Positions 5,473-6,148 of a stretch of 6,148 bases of DNA are shown piece by piece. The position numbers and the translations under genes were made by a program. Under the pieces are notes generated by a model, which saw only the letters and a program-made list of their open reading frames with translations, did no database searches and was not told the DNA's origin. Source of the stretch: JAZDCJ01 sp036311985. GTDB lineage: Bacteria > Actinomycetota > Actinomycetes > Actinomycetales > Micrococcaceae. Numbering within the stretch: position 1 is the stretch's first letter; each line of letters begins with the position of its first letter. The stretch lies in assembly GCF_036311985.1 (NCBI RefSeq), contig NZ_JAZDCJ010000097.1, one strand, 5' to 3'.

Positions 5473-5701
5473 TTCACTGATCCCCAGGGGGACGGCGACA
5501 CTGTCCGTTTGGGGAACCCCAACCGGACACACCCGCTTCTAACCTGGGCACGCGCAAGCACGCCTTGCGGGGCGTCCCGAATACCCTGTCCGGTGGTCTG
5601 CCCGGTGACGGGGCGTTATGCGGCACACGCTTGGACAGGCGTGGCGGCATCCCCCAAACATGCGCCAGTACGTCAGGCTGGAGTACACCCCAACCTGACG
5701 T
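5460..5701. other. Gene-free region with hairpins up to the right IS
   Basis: No reading frame here has a credible ribosome site or protein-like content. Two structures stand out. Bases 5502-5529 fold into a strong hairpin: TGTCCG/CGGACA at the base and TTGGGG/CCCCAA above, with one mismatch. Bases 5670-5677 (ACGTCAGG) pair with 5694-5701 (CCTGACGT), and this second repeat ends exactly where the IS begins. The stretch may hold the 3' end of the small gene's transcript or debris from earlier rearrangement. Confidence 0.5.
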
Positions 5702-5822
5702 GGGTCTGTCAGATTAACGGTGGATCTGGCCTGGCGCATTGTCAGTTGATTCGGCCTTCGAAGGTGATAGCGAAGGCGTTGAGCGCGGGCTTCCACCTCG
5801 TGACCCACCGTGCCCGACCTCG
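5702..5822 (-). repeat. Long inverted repeat, right arm
   Basis: This is a perfect 121-base inverted match to 6-126. It is the terminal, non-coding part of the IS downstream of its transposase gene. The match does not extend into 5823-5827, where only one of five bases agrees. Confidence 0.93.
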
Positions 5823-5873
5823 GTCAAGTCCATTTGCGTGGTGTAACGCGGGTGCCGCGTGATTCTTGGTTGG

Positions 5874-6148
5874 TTAGGCGCTGAGCGTCAGGTCGGTGCC
5901 GGTGTCCTCCTTCGGGTCGGTGTCGGTGCCCGGCTGTGTGCCGACGGTGAGGGATTGCTGGATGAGGTCGAGGCCGAGGTAGCGGCGGGATTCGGTCCAC
6001 TCGTCGTGCTGCTCGGCGAGGACGGCGCCGACGAGGCGGATCAGGGCGTCGCGGTCGGGGAAGATCCCGACGACATCGGTGCGGCGGCGGATCTCCCGGT
6101 TCAGGCGTTCCTGCGGGTTGTTGGACCAGACCTGGCGCCAGAGCCCCT
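5874..6148 (-). CDS. IS256-family (mutator-type) transposase, C-terminal part
   Basis: This is the last 91 residues of a transposase whose start lies beyond the right edge; the stop codon TAA is at 5876-5874. The visible part opens GLWRQVWSNNPQERLNREIRRRTDVVGIFP, the characteristic C-terminal signature of mutator-type transposases. It includes the NNPxERLNREIRRR segment near the end of the catalytic domain. A helical stretch (DRDALIRLVGAVLAEQHDEW) follows, then an acidic, Thr-rich tail ending TLSA. It would cut and join the ends at 5702 and outside the window. Nothing in the visible portion suggests inactivation, but most of the catalytic domain cannot be assessed. Confidence 0.92.
   Translation of the reverse strand, partial: GLWRQVWSNNPQERLNREIRRRTDVVGIFPDRDALIRLVGAVLAEQHDEWTESRRYLGLDLIQQSLTVGTQPGTDTDPKEDTGTDLTLSA

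Larger units (their letters stand above)
5702..6148 (-). mobile_element. Right-hand IS256-type element (partial, runs off the window)
   Basis: This begins at the terminus GGGTCTGTCAGATTAACGG (5702 onward), contains about 170 bases of non-coding 3' flank, and then the 3' end of the transposase gene on the minus strand. The boundary is set by loss of identity with the inverted left copy at 5701/5702. Target duplications cannot be checked because the far end lies outside. Confidence 0.85.

Noticed and set aside
5581..5596. Possible sixth CstR operator, ATACC-CTGTCC-GGTGG
   Set aside because: Two mismatches in the right arm and no promoter or gene start nearby; likely chance.
127..5701. CRISPR array, tRNA or rRNA
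   Set aside because: I saw no regularly spaced direct repeats and no cloverleaf or rRNA-like segment on either strand.

Overview
The window is G+C-rich DNA, and its proteins and codon use point to a high-GC actinobacterium, plausibly Micrococcales; genus cannot be fixed from the sequence. It looks like an accessory segment. A 121-base sequence at the left edge (6-126) is repeated exactly in inverted orientation near the right edge (5702-5822). Just beyond the right copy lies the 3' end of an IS256/mutator-type transposase gene running off the window. The simplest reading is that 127-5701 is cargo between two inverted IS256-type elements, a composite-transposon-like island, although only the inner end of the left element is visible.

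Layout: left IS end (to 126); a Trp-rich protein of unknown function on + (184-1266); a convergent intergenic region; then on the minus strand a TauE/SafE sulfite-type exporter (2324-1425) downstream of a rhodanese-DUF2892 membrane protein (3044-2418), with a strong hairpin terminator between them. A divergent regulatory region (3045-3138) separates these from a CstR-type repressor on + (3139-3396), which ends in a textbook intrinsic terminator. Convergent to it is cstB on minus (4983-3544), a persulfide dioxygenase-rhodanese fusion. A second divergent regulatory region (4984-5174) separates cstB from a small Cys-rich protein on + (5175-5459), whose 3' part seems frameshifted. A gene-free stretch with several hairpins (5460-5701) leads to the right IS.

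The core genes form a coherent reactive-sulfur detoxification unit resembling the cst system of Staphylococcus aureus. CstR would sense persulfides/polysulfides through Cys35 and Cys64. CstB would oxidise low-molecular-weight persulfide and, with its rhodanese domain, yield thiosulfate. The membrane rhodanese would handle sulfane sulfur at the membrane, and the TauE-family carrier would export sulfite or a related anion. Neither a sulfide:quinone oxidoreductase nor a CstA-like protein is present here. Five copies of ATACC-N6-GGTAT (one with a single mismatch) sit only in the two divergent regulatory regions and tie rhodanese, cstR, cstB and the small Cys-rich gene into one predicted CstR regulon. 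That makes the small protein, whose function I do not know, the most interesting candidate new component.
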